Shown piece by piece: positions 1 to 6,613 of a stretch of 11,014 nucleotides of DNA (within the stretch, counting starts at the first letter, position 1; each line of letters starts with the position of its first letter). The position numbers and the translations under genes were made by a program. The notes under the pieces were generated by a model that was not told the origin of the DNA, searched no databases, and worked only from the letters and a program-made list of their open reading frames with translations. Source of the DNA: CAYTZO01 sp964442525 (GTDB lineage: Bacteria > Patescibacteriota > Microgenomatia > UBA10105 > UBA927); NCBI GenBank assembly GCA_964442525.1, contig CAYTZO010000028.1:1-11014 (forward strand), given 5' to 3'.

Positions 1-1
1 T

Positions 2-3000
2 ACCAATGTAACGAACGGACAAAACGGAGCACCGGGAGGAGGAGACGACATCACACAAACACCAGGAGTGTTTACGTTGTTTGGCGGTAACATCACCGGC
101 GTTTCTAGCTATACCCTTATTGGACCCTATTCGGGAGATAGCGAAACTAGTACAACAATAACTTTCACCGCGAGCGTAGACAACCCAGTGCTCGCATGGG
201 GTGGTCATATCGGAAGCCGTATCGACTGGGGATCAGGTAATTCAGCGATCGATATTTCCGGGTCTCCATATCACATGCGTAACCGAGGACTCGATGGGAG
301 TGGGGGCAACCAAGACCGATCGCTTTCAGCAGGCGCAGTCATTTATCCAGGAACAATAACAATTGTAAAAGATGCTGTCCCAAACTCTTCACAGGATTTT
401 GCTTTTACCACTAACGGCTTATCTAACTTTAGTCTTGATGATGATAGTGACCCAACACTTTCAAACACTAAGGTCTTTTCTGTAACTGATTTTCCAACCT
501 CTGGCCAGAACCCAACAGTTCAAAAAACAGTCACAGAATCGGTGGTGAGCGGCTGGTCTCTCACGGGTCTTACTTGTTCAGAAGACAAAACCCAGGACTC
601 CACAACAAATCTCGGCACAAGAACCGTGACTCTTAATGTTCAAGAGGGAGAAAACGTTACCTGTACATTTACCAACACCCAGCAAAACGGTACGCTGACC
701 GTGAACAAAGTGTTGGTTCCTTCAAATGACCCGGGGAAATTCAACCTGCGGATTGACGGAAACACCGCGGGATCCGGAGCCAACGTCGGCAACGGCGGCA
801 CGACCGGCGCGGTTACCGTTTCACCCGGCAGCCACTCAGTCAGCGAAACCGCGGGCACGAGCACGGATTTGGCAAATTACACGTCGGTCATCGGCGGCGA
901 TTGTGCAAGCAACGGAAGCATAAATGTCCCGGCCGGCGGCAGTAAAACCTGCACCATCACCAATACGCGCAGAAGCGGTACGCTGACGGTCCATAAACAG
1001 GTCGATACCAATGGTGACGGCATCTACGACGTAACTACCGACGCCGGGGCAAACGAACTCGGATTCCGTTGGGGACTTGACGGAGAAAATCCGGCAATAC
1101 GCAATTTCGGCTCGTCGCAATCAGGAGTAACGACAAATGTAAATCATACCGTAGGCGAAAACAGCGTTTCGGGCTATCACTTTGTCACTTCGTTCCTCGG
1201 CTCAGCAAGCTGCGAAGGAACGGCTGCCGGTCAACTTCCTGCAACGTTTTCTATACCCAACGACTCGCAAACGTATAATAGGGATCTTACTCTTTGTAAT
1301 TCCCGCGATACCGGAACGTTAACCATTCACAAACAGGACGAGCAGGGCAATCCCCAGTCGGGAGTGAGCTTTGCCATCTCGGGAACCAGTTCGGGCTCCG
1401 GCACTACGGACCAAAACGGCGACGTGAGCTTTGCCAATATCCCCACGGGAGCCTACACGGTCACGGAAACCGAGCCCAATGATTATCACTGGTCCTCAAC
1501 GTCGGGAGCCTGTAGTGACGCCAACCCTTCTTCCGTCTCGGTCACGACCAAAGGACAAAGTTGTACGTTCACTAATGCCATCAATCGGGGCTCAATCACT
1601 GTATATAAATCCACCGACCCGTCGGAAGATCCGCAGCAGTTCACCTTTAACCTGGGCGGCGACAGCACGGCAAGTGCACAAATCGGCGACGGCGGATCCT
1701 ATGCTTTTGATAACCTGTTGCCCGGAAACTACAGCATTTCCGAAATTGAACCGAAAGGCTGGGATTTAACCAGTGCCACCTGCAATGAACAAAACTATAC
1801 CAATGGCGAAACACTTGCCCTGAGCGCCGGCAAAAACGTTAACTGTTACTTTACCAATACAAAACGTGCCTCCATCACCGTCTCTAAAGTCACCGATCCC
1901 CAGGGCGACGAAACCTCATTCCCCATAGCAATGACCACTGAAAACGGGACGGTGATCGGGGACACTACCGACGGAACCATCTCAAGCGGCAATCCCGATA
2001 CGTTTGAAGTGACGGCAGGAACCTACTCCGTTTCTGAAACGGTGCCGGATGGTTGGCAGGAAGGGGAAAATAACTGCACAAATATTGTGGTTGCGGCCGG
2101 AGACAGCGCCGAGTGTACTATTTTCAACACGAAACTCGGTAAAATCATCGTGACAAAATATAACGACCTCAACGGAAACGGCGCAATTGACCAGGGCGAA
2201 GCCGTGCTTTCGGGCTGGACCATGAACCTGGCATATGGCGAAGCACAGTCTGTCTCGCAGGTAACCGGACAAAACGGAAATCCGGACGGGGAAGCGGTAT
2301 TTTCCGGTCTCTCTCCGCAAACCTTTACGCTCAGCGAAAATGAGCAGGAAGGGTGGAAGCTTGTGAATATCTCCTGCAACAACGAAGCAAATAGCGATGG
2401 GCAAAATAGTCTCTCGCTGAGTCTTGCTGCCGGCCAAACAATCTCCTGCAACGTCTTTAACCAGCCCAGAACGCCGACGTTGACCATCAGCAAAACCAAT
2501 GACACCGGCGGAGCAAATAAAGCCCCGGGGGACAGCGTGAAATTTACGATTACCGTCTCTGTCGGACAGAGCCAGGCAAAAAATCTCTCGGTCGTCGATC
2601 TGCCGTCAGCCGGCTTCCGCTACCGCCTGGGTTCATGGACCGTCGCTCTTGACGGCACGCCGGTGGGCACAGTGCCTGACCCCGGACTTACCAGCTACAA
2701 CTCGCCGGGCACGTGGGATCTCTCGAGTCTTGGCACGCTCAACCCCGGACAGGTTGTAACGCTTACCTATATAGCCGATATCGACAGCGGAGAGGAAGCC
2801 GGTCTCTACAAAGACCTTGCCTGGGCACAGGGAGATTCACTCTCAGGCGGCAGCGTGCTTGCCACTGCAGTCAACCCCGGCTTTGTAGCGACCAACTTCG
2901 CCGGTACTGAGGTAAATATTGTGACCAATAACGCGGGCGGCGCATCCCTGAACGTCATTCAGACAACGCAGGGCCAGGTTCTCGGCGCAAGTACCGAGCT

Positions 3001-3109
3001 TCCCGAAACCGGAGCAAGTAACATCTGGACTATCCTTGCAACCCTTTTGACAGCAGGCGGCGTAGGTCTTATTATTGCGGGTCGAAAGATTCGGAGGCTC
3101 CATGCGTAA
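2..3109 (+). CDS. Giant LPETG-anchored surface protein with seven SpaA/CnaB-like repeats, 5'-partial
   Basis: This is a cell-surface adhesin or stalk-like protein; the frame is open from base 2, so the true start and signal peptide lie upstream and 1035 residues are visible. Order: the end of an N-terminal domain (2-349, with AWGGHIGSRIDWG); seven prealbumin-like (SpaA/CnaB-type) repeats starting near 350, 689, 977, 1313, 1589, 1868 and 2138; a DUF11-like domain from 2474; then LPETG at 2999-3013, a hydrophobic helix and a basic tail (GRKIRRLHA). That end is a classical sortase sorting signal, so the protein should be cut at LPET|G and attached to the envelope. Each of the seven repeats keeps a Lys in its first strand (TVxK), a Glu in the middle (SVSET-type) and an Asn near the end (TxTNT-type), plus exactly two cysteines. 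The sortase gene two genes downstream is the likely partner. Base composition changes sharply near 689. The ligand is unknown. Confidence 0.9.
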   Translation, partial: TNVTNGQNGAPGGGDDITQTPGVFTLFGGNITGVSSYTLIGPYSGDSETSTTITFTASVDNPVLAWGGHIGSRIDWGSGNSAIDISGSPYHMRNRGLDGSGGNQDRSLSAGAVIYPGTITIVKDAVPNSSQDFAFTTNGLSNFSLDDDSDPTLSNTKVFSVTDFPTSGQNPTVQKTVTESVVSGWSLTGLTCSEDKTQDSTTNLGTRTVTLNVQEGENVTCTFTNTQQNGTLTVNKVLVPSNDPGKFNLRIDGNTAGSGANVGNGGTTGAVTVSPGSHSVSETAGTSTDLANYTSVIGGDCASNGSINVPAGGSKTCTITNTRRSGTLTVHKQVDTNGDGIYDVTTDAGANELGFRWGLDGENPAIRNFGSSQSGVTTNVNHTVGENSVSGYHFVTSFLGSASCEGTAAGQLPATFSIPNDSQTYNRDLTLCNSRDTGTLTIHKQDEQGNPQSGVSFAISGTSSGSGTTDQNGDVSFANIPTGAYTVTETEPNDYHWSSTSGACSDANPSSVSVTTKGQSCTFTNAINRGSITVYKSTDPSEDPQQFTFNLGGDSTASAQIGDGGSYAFDNLLPGNYSISEIEPKGWDLTSATCNEQNYTNGETLALSAGKNVNCYFTNTKRASITVSKVTDPQGDETSFPIAMTTENGTVIGDTTDGTISSGNPDTFEVTAGTYSVSETVPDGWQEGENNCTNIVVAAGDSAECTIFNTKLGKIIVTKYNDLNGNGAIDQGEAVLSGWTMNLAYGEAQSVSQVTGQNGNPDGEAVFSGLSPQTFTLSENEQEGWKLVNISCNNEANSDGQNSLSLSLAAGQTISCNVFNQPRTPTLTISKTNDTGGANKAPGDSVKFTITVSVGQSQAKNLSVVDLPSAGFRYRLGSWTVALDGTPVGTVPDPGLTSYNSPGTWDLSSLGTLNPGQVVTLTYIADIDSGEEAGLYKDLAWAQGDSLSGGSVLATAVNPGFVATNFAGTEVNIVTNNAGGASLNVIQTTQGQVLGASTELPETGASNIWTILATLLTAGGVGLIIAGRKIRRLHA
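350..2473 (+). repeat. Seven diverged SpaA/CnaB-like protein repeats
   Basis: Seven consecutive domains of about 90 to 113 residues share the pattern G-[ST]-[IL]-T-[VI]-x-K at the start, a Glu after a hydrophobic strand in the middle, and C-x-[FIV]-[TF]-N at the end (the third is a variant, LTLCNS). They have diverged at DNA level, so this is old domain duplication rather than recent tandem expansion. The structure is expected to be a rod of beta-sandwich domains, each locked by a Lys-Asn isopeptide bond and possibly by a disulfide. Bond formation is inferred from family knowledge. Confidence 0.8.
2999..3106 (+). other. C-terminal sortase sorting signal (LPETG, hydrophobic helix, basic tail)
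   Basis: LPETGAS is followed by a hydrophobic stretch of about 20 residues (WTILATLLTAGGVGLIIAG) and the basic tail RKIRRLHA at the very C-terminus. This is the canonical three-part sorting signal of LPXTG proteins. It is preceded by GQVLGAST, and a similar G-N-V-L-G stands in the next protein. Confidence 0.92.
3093..3097 (+). promoter_or_regulatory. Shine-Dalgarno GGAGG fixing the start of the second operon gene
   Basis: GGAGG lies four bases before the ATG at 3102 and inside the last codons of the giant surface protein. It supports ATG 3102 over the in-frame TTG at 3075, and so gives the second protein a signal peptide at its very N-terminus. Confidence 0.75.
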
Positions 3110-4088
3110 ATTCATAACACAAGCAATAAAAGCAACGCTGGCAACGCTGGTGGTAACTTTACCCTTAACAGGGCGGGTTTTTGCGGGCAATCTGAACGTA
3201 CAGCTCAGTCAGCCGCAGTCTCCGACCAATACTACCTTTAACCTTACCTTTGTGGCGCTGGATACCGACAAAACTCAGTCGATGACCGTAACCTGTTTTA
3301 AGAAGGGCCCCAGCGACGGCGGATTCGTCCAGTTTGGAAGCCCTATCGTCGTTAGTCCCAACGGAGGCAACAGCGCAAACTGCAGCGTCGGCAACAGCGT
3401 CCTCACCCAAGACGGCACCTACGACTTTCAGGTGACCGCAAGCGACCCGGGAAGCGGCACGGCGACATCAAATACCGTTACGGTTCTGCGCAATACCAGC
3501 GGCCCGGGGACGCCGACCAACTGGAGCAAAAACAAAAGCGGCTGCACCTATACGATCGGCTTTGTCACTGCCAATGATTCCGGAAAAACGATTAAGGTCA
3601 ACGTCTACCGCTCTGACCAAACGAACTTTAACCTGGACTCAGGCACCCTTGTAGGGACCGTCAGTATCGGCTCAAATACTGCCGGAAGCTTCCCGGATAC
3701 GCCTCCCGACTGCGGCAAAACCTACTACTACGGCGTGCGTGCTTTCGATTCGGCCGGTAACGGCTCCGGGGTGCTCGGCGACAGCCAACAGGTAACGGTG
3801 AACACCGTCGTTACCCCCACGCCGGGACAAGCACAAGGCGCGATTCCGGTATCCTCGGGCAACGTGCTCGGCATAGAGACCGCAACGGGTGCTACGGGCG
3901 CCCAGGGTGAGGTACAGGGTGCGGCAACCCAGGGAGCAACACCAACGCCTGAAGTAGTAGAACTGGCCCAGCCTAGCGGCTTAAGGAGCTTTCTGGGCGG
4001 TCTCCTTTCAAACAAAGTCTTCGACGGCATAGTTGTCCTTGTCGCTCTCGGCCTCCTCTATGCGTGGCAAAAAAGCAGACAAGGCTAA
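3102..4088 (+). CDS. Secreted Ig/FnIII-like protein with C-terminal membrane anchor
   Basis: This is a 328-residue exported protein of unknown specific function. ATG 3102 is chosen because it has GGAGG upstream and yields a clean signal peptide (MRKFITQAIK, hydrophobic core, likely cut after VFA at residue 28). Residues about 31-130 look like an Ig-like beta domain, and about 136-235 like a fibronectin type III domain (ending FDSAGNGSG...VTVNTV). Each has two cysteines (65/94 and 148/204). A flexible Ala/Gly/Thr/Gln linker (about 240-290) leads to one membrane helix (308-322, VVLVALGLLYAW) and a short KSRQG tail. There is no LPXTG motif, so it probably stays in the membrane. The gene overlaps the giant surface protein by 8 bases and the sortase by 29, which implies translational coupling and a shared surface role, for example as an accessory or second structural subunit. 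That role is inferred from context. Confidence 0.82.
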   Translation: MRKFITQAIKATLATLVVTLPLTGRVFAGNLNVQLSQPQSPTNTTFNLTFVALDTDKTQSMTVTCFKKGPSDGGFVQFGSPIVVSPNGGNSANCSVGNSVLTQDGTYDFQVTASDPGSGTATSNTVTVLRNTSGPGTPTNWSKNKSGCTYTIGFVTANDSGKTIKVNVYRSDQTNFNLDSGTLVGTVSIGSNTAGSFPDTPPDCGKTYYYGVRAFDSAGNGSGVLGDSQQVTVNTVVTPTPGQAQGAIPVSSGNVLGIETATGATGAQGEVQGAATQGATPTPEVVELAQPSGLRSFLGGLLSNKVFDGIVVLVALGLLYAWQKSRQG

Positions 4089-4713
4089 ACTTCGCTCTCT
4101 CTCGCGCACCCTGACTACTGCCGGCGTTGTGTTTATCCTGCTCGCGACTCTTCTGCTCGTATTAAACTTTTATCCGGTTATCCGAGTGGAGGTGGGCTAC
4201 TTTTTAAACAGACCCAAGGCCGGTACCGCGGTTTCGCTCACGCAAAAGCCGGGAGCCGACACGATGGTCCCCAAATTTCCCGATCTGGGCATCGTCATAC
4301 CCAAAATCGGTGCGAATGCAAAAATTATTCCCGACGTGGACCCCTATGACAGCCGGATTTACCAGGTCGCTCTCACCAAAGGGGTCGCCCATGCAAAGGG
4401 TTCGGCCATGCCGGGGGAAAGCGGCAACAGCTTCCTTTTTTCCCATTCGAGCGCAAACTTCTACGAGGCAGCCCGTTACAATTCAACGTTTTACCTCCTC
4501 ACGAAACTCGACCTCGGCGACAAAATCTATATTTTCGTCAACAATCAGAAGTTTACCTATACGGTGACGGAGAAAAAGATTGTCGACCCCAAAGACGTGC
4601 AATACCTCAGTCCCCAGGCGAGCGGCAAACAACTCACCCTCATGACCTGCTGGCCGGCCGGAACGAGCTTCAAACGCTATATCGTGATTGCGAAACTAGA
4701 ATCGGAGAATTGA
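4060..4713 (+). CDS. Sortase family transpeptidase
   Basis: This membrane-bound cysteine transpeptidase cuts LPXTG-type signals and joins the surface protein to the envelope. From ATG 4060 it has 217 residues: a basic N-terminus, one membrane helix (about 20-38), then the sortase beta-barrel. The catalytic set is visible: His129 in FLFSHSS, Cys197 in TLMTCWPAGT and Arg206 in FKRYIV, in the usual order and near the C-terminus. The His context SHS replaces the TGHR common in class A and B enzymes, and TLxTCxPxGT with a close R resembles the class C/D/E group; I cannot assign a class. The start is uncertain: no Shine-Dalgarno is visible, and an in-frame TTG at 4033 would add nine residues. The gene overlaps the previous one by 29 bases and stops at TGA. 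The adjacent LPETG protein is the obvious substrate. Confidence 0.92.
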   Translation: MRGKKADKAKLRSLSRTLTTAGVVFILLATLLLVLNFYPVIRVEVGYFLNRPKAGTAVSLTQKPGADTMVPKFPDLGIVIPKIGANAKIIPDVDPYDSRIYQVALTKGVAHAKGSAMPGESGNSFLFSHSSANFYEAARYNSTFYLLTKLDLGDKIYIFVNNQKFTYTVTEKKIVDPKDVQYLSPQASGKQLTLMTCWPAGTSFKRYIVIAKLESEN

Positions 4714-4743
4714 GGATTTTAGAAACCTAAGGATTCGTTTTGG

Positions 4744-5919
4744 CTAAAATGCGCTGATGCCCAGCGGCGTACCGAGTCCCGTTGGACCGTCAAATCCGGA
4801 AACAGCATTACAGAGGGCTGTCCCACAATTCCCGTTACTTCCGGCTGTGATGTCGCGCAAATTCGTAGAATTGCCCAGACTGTAGGGAAGGATGCCGCCA
4901 TACGTCCCGCTTAACGCGTAGACCCCGGCAACCAGCGGCGAGGAAAGACTCGTCCCGCCGACTTTAAACCAGCCCTTTCGGCCCTGATACCGCACGCTGC
5001 TGTAGACGGCAGCGCCGGTCGTGGGGTCGGCATCAGCCGAAACATCAGCAATAATTCTCCCTGCACAGCCGCCAACGGTCGGCTGCCCAACGGGCTTGGT
5101 CGTTTCATACGTGCTGCATCCGCTGCCCGCTCCGCTCCAGGCAGACTCACTGACATAGTTCGTTCCGGAAAGGTTTAACCTTGTCCCTCCGACTGCCGTA
5201 ACAAACGGGGAAGCAGCCGGGTAGCTCGTGCCGTAGCCGCTGTCGCCTGAGCTAAAGGTGATCGCCCCGCCAAATCCGGAAAAGTAGCTGTCGTAGGCGG
5301 TTTCTCCCGAAAATTCGATGGAACCGTAGGAGTTAGAGATAACGTTGGCACCCATCGCCTGAGCCCTGGCAACCGCCGTCATAAGATCGCTGTAACTGGC
5401 CGAGTTTGCTTCGACAAGGAGAATATTGCAGTTCTGGCAAATGGCATGGGCAACCTCGACATCGAGAGCCGTCTCGAGCGCCCAACCGCTGTCAGTGCGG
5501 GGATAGTTCGTGCCGCCGTTTTGGTCAACTTTTCGCAAACACGGACTTGCTGATACAGAACAGGAAGGAAGCGTGGGTATCCCAAACGTCGAACTGTAGA
5601 TGCTCAGGTCAGAGAGGATATTGGGATTGTCATAGGCATCAACAATGGCAATCGTCGGGTTGCCGCTGGCTGTACCGCTCAGTCCATACGCGCCTCTGAA
5701 CTCGAAAGGGCCGTAGCCAGCTGGCTTGGTTGACGTCTGCGGTTTTCCCTGAGAATCGACGACCACCCTCGCAAAACAGCGAAATGCATCCTTGGGACTG
5801 CCGGGACAAACAGGGATGTGTGACAATCCGGTTTCAGATACTGCAAACGAAGACTTCGCAACGAGAAAACCAACGACAAGAAGAAACACGAAGACCACCA
5901 CACCGAAGAATTTCCTCAT
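4744..5919 (-). CDS. Secreted S53 family (sedolisin) serine-carboxyl peptidase
   Basis: This 391-residue extracellular endopeptidase belongs to the sedolisin/kumamolisin family, which usually works at acidic pH. The N-terminus is a signal peptide (hydrophobic 5-20, likely cut near SFA at 26). The S53 catalytic set is complete: Glu149 and Asp153 in GWALETALDVE, oxyanion Asp226 in SSGDSGYG and nucleophile Ser324 in GGTSLSSP. A C-terminal calcium site fits DITAGSNGN (Asp356) and GFDGPTGLGTP (Asp377). Only about 50 residues lie between the signal peptide and the core, while classical sedolisins carry a propeptide of roughly 150 residues or more. Ten cysteines fall in five close pairs (38/48, 120/127, 161/164, 268/285, 365/370), consistent with disulfides outside the cell. 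The gene is convergent to the sortase operon, with a 30-base gap, and has its own promoter. Roles in nutrient scavenging or in processing surface proteins are both possible. Confidence 0.92.
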   Translation of the reverse strand: MRKFFGVVVFVFLLVVGFLVAKSSFAVSETGLSHIPVCPGSPKDAFRCFARVVVDSQGKPQTSTKPAGYGPFEFRGAYGLSGTASGNPTIAIVDAYDNPNILSDLSIYSSTFGIPTLPSCSVSASPCLRKVDQNGGTNYPRTDSGWALETALDVEVAHAICQNCNILLVEANSASYSDLMTAVARAQAMGANVISNSYGSIEFSGETAYDSYFSGFGGAITFSSGDSGYGTSYPAASPFVTAVGGTRLNLSGTNYVSESAWSGAGSGCSTYETTKPVGQPTVGGCAGRIIADVSADADPTTGAAVYSSVRYQGRKGWFKVGGTSLSSPLVAGVYALSGTYGGILPYSLGNSTNLRDITAGSNGNCGTALCNAVSGFDGPTGLGTPLGISAF

Positions 5920-5928
5920 TAATTATGT

Positions 5929-5957
5929 ACTTTAGATTACCAAAAGACGCTTGTCAA
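5929..5957 (-). promoter_or_regulatory. Promoter of the S53 protease, near-leaderless
   Basis: On the minus strand there is TTGACA (complement of 5952-5957), 17 bases, then TAAAGT (complement of 5929-5934), then nine bases to the ATG. The expected transcription start falls within a few bases of the start codon, and no Shine-Dalgarno is present. Confidence 0.6.
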
Positions 5958-5964
5958 GTTCTCT

Positions 5965-5973
5965 TGCTATAAT
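5965..5973 (+). promoter_or_regulatory. Extended -10 promoter (TGCTATAAT) of the methyltransferase gene
   Basis: TG-C-TATAAT is a perfect extended -10; no good -35 is seen at the usual distance. The hexamer ends nine bases before ATG 5983, so the mRNA should start at or within a few bases of the start codon. Together with the protease promoter it forms a divergent pair within 63 bases. Confidence 0.6.
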
Positions 5974-5982
5974 TGAGTGAAA

Positions 5983-6477
5983 ATGAGCATCCTGACCTTT
6001 CTGTTTCTGACCGGACAAATCTTTTTTGCCGTCTTTTTCTTCTTCCTCGTCGTCGCGTTTGTCACCGGCGGGCCGTTCGTTCCCTCGAGCAAACTTGCCG
6101 TCAGCGCCATGATAAATCTCGGCAAAGTCGGGCCCGGCATGCGGGTCTACGATCTCGGCTCAGGAGACGGGAGACTGGTCGCTGCGGCCAAAAAGAAAGG
6201 TGCAAAGGCCACCGGTTTCGAAATAAATCCGATTCTCGTTCTCTACGCAAATCTCCGCGGCCGGCCAACGCGGTGGGCCAGCCTTTGGAGGGCAAATCTC
6301 TCGGATGCTGATATCGTCTTTGCCTATCTTCTCCCCGGGCACATGGACAAGCTCATGGATAAACTCAAACGTCAGTGCAAAAAAGGAACGCTCGTTATTT
6401 CCAACAGTTTTATTTTCCCAAACTGGAAGGCTCTGCGAAGCGACGAAAAAAACCACATTTACGCGTTCATGGTATAA
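5983..6477 (+). CDS. FAM173-like class I SAM-dependent methyltransferase with N-terminal membrane helix
   Basis: A membrane-tethered methyltransferase of 164 residues. One hydrophobic helix (about 5-27) is followed by a Rossmann-type SAM-binding core: YDLGSGDGR (56-64) is the glycine-rich motif I, and Glu80 in FEINP is the acidic residue that binds the ribose. The order DLGSGDGR, then FEINP, then FAYLLP, then a late SNSFIFPNW closely follows the FAM173 (ATPSCKMT) family, whose eukaryotic members methylate lysine in membrane proteins and also have an N-terminal membrane segment. The substrate here is unknown; lysine methylation is inference from the family. ATG 5983 is preferred because it sits nine bases after a perfect TATAAT; an in-frame GTG at 5977 would add two residues. 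A strong terminator follows the stop, so the gene seems to be transcribed alone. Confidence 0.82.
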   Translation: MSILTFLFLTGQIFFAVFFFFLVVAFVTGGPFVPSSKLAVSAMINLGKVGPGMRVYDLGSGDGRLVAAAKKKGAKATGFEINPILVLYANLRGRPTRWASLWRANLSDADIVFAYLLPGHMDKLMDKLKRQCKKGTLVISNSFIFPNWKALRSDEKNHIYAFMV

Positions 6478-6481
6478 ACTT

Positions 6482-6508
6482 CCCGACCTAAAGGTCGGGG
6501 TTTTGTTT
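6482..6508 (+). terminator. Intrinsic terminator after the methyltransferase
   Basis: A perfect 7-bp stem, CCCGACC (6482-6488) and GGTCGGG (6493-6499) with loop TAAA, is followed by GTTTTGTTT. It begins five bases after the stop codon. Confidence 0.85.
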
Positions 6509-6523
6509 CGCTTTGTACGCTTC

Positions 6524-6566
6524 GCGCTTATTTTAGCGCTTCATCCCGCAAGGCGGGATTTCGCTT
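6524..6566 (+). terminator. Two further hairpins, possible secondary terminators
   Basis: The first is GCGCT (6524-6528) pairing with AGCGC (6535-6539) over loop TATTTT. The second is ATCCCGC (6543-6549) pairing with GCGGGAT (6553-6559) over loop AAG, followed by TTCGCTTTCTT. The second stem is perfect, but the T tract is interrupted, so termination is less sure than at 6482. A transcript-end stabiliser or a repeated palindromic element are alternatives. Confidence 0.45.
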
Positions 6567-6578
6567 TCTTGAAATAAT

Positions 6579-6607
6579 TTGCTTTGCCTAACTTCTAATA
6601 CTACAAT
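6579..6607 (+). promoter_or_regulatory. Promoter of the PH-domain membrane protein, leaderless
   Basis: TTGCTT (6579-6584), 17 bases, TACAAT (6602-6607), then six bases to ATG 6614. A start site seven bases after the -10 would be the A of the ATG itself. No Shine-Dalgarno is present. Confidence 0.5.
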
Positions 6608-6613
6608 CGGGCT

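Noticed and set aside
1982..2505. Long open frames on the minus strand opposite the giant surface gene
   Set aside because: They follow from codon bias of the plus-strand gene; the proteins resemble no family and no ribosome site or promoter was seen.
4047..4059. GCCTCCTCT just before the sortase ATG as a ribosome signal
   Set aside because: CCTCCT is the anti-Shine-Dalgarno sequence itself, not its complement, so it cannot pair with 16S rRNA in that role.
4716..4750. Inverted repeat ATTTTAG/CTAAAAT between the convergent sortase and protease genes as a bidirectional terminator
   Set aside because: The stem is AT-rich with a 21-base loop and no following T tract on either strand, so it is too weak to call a terminator.
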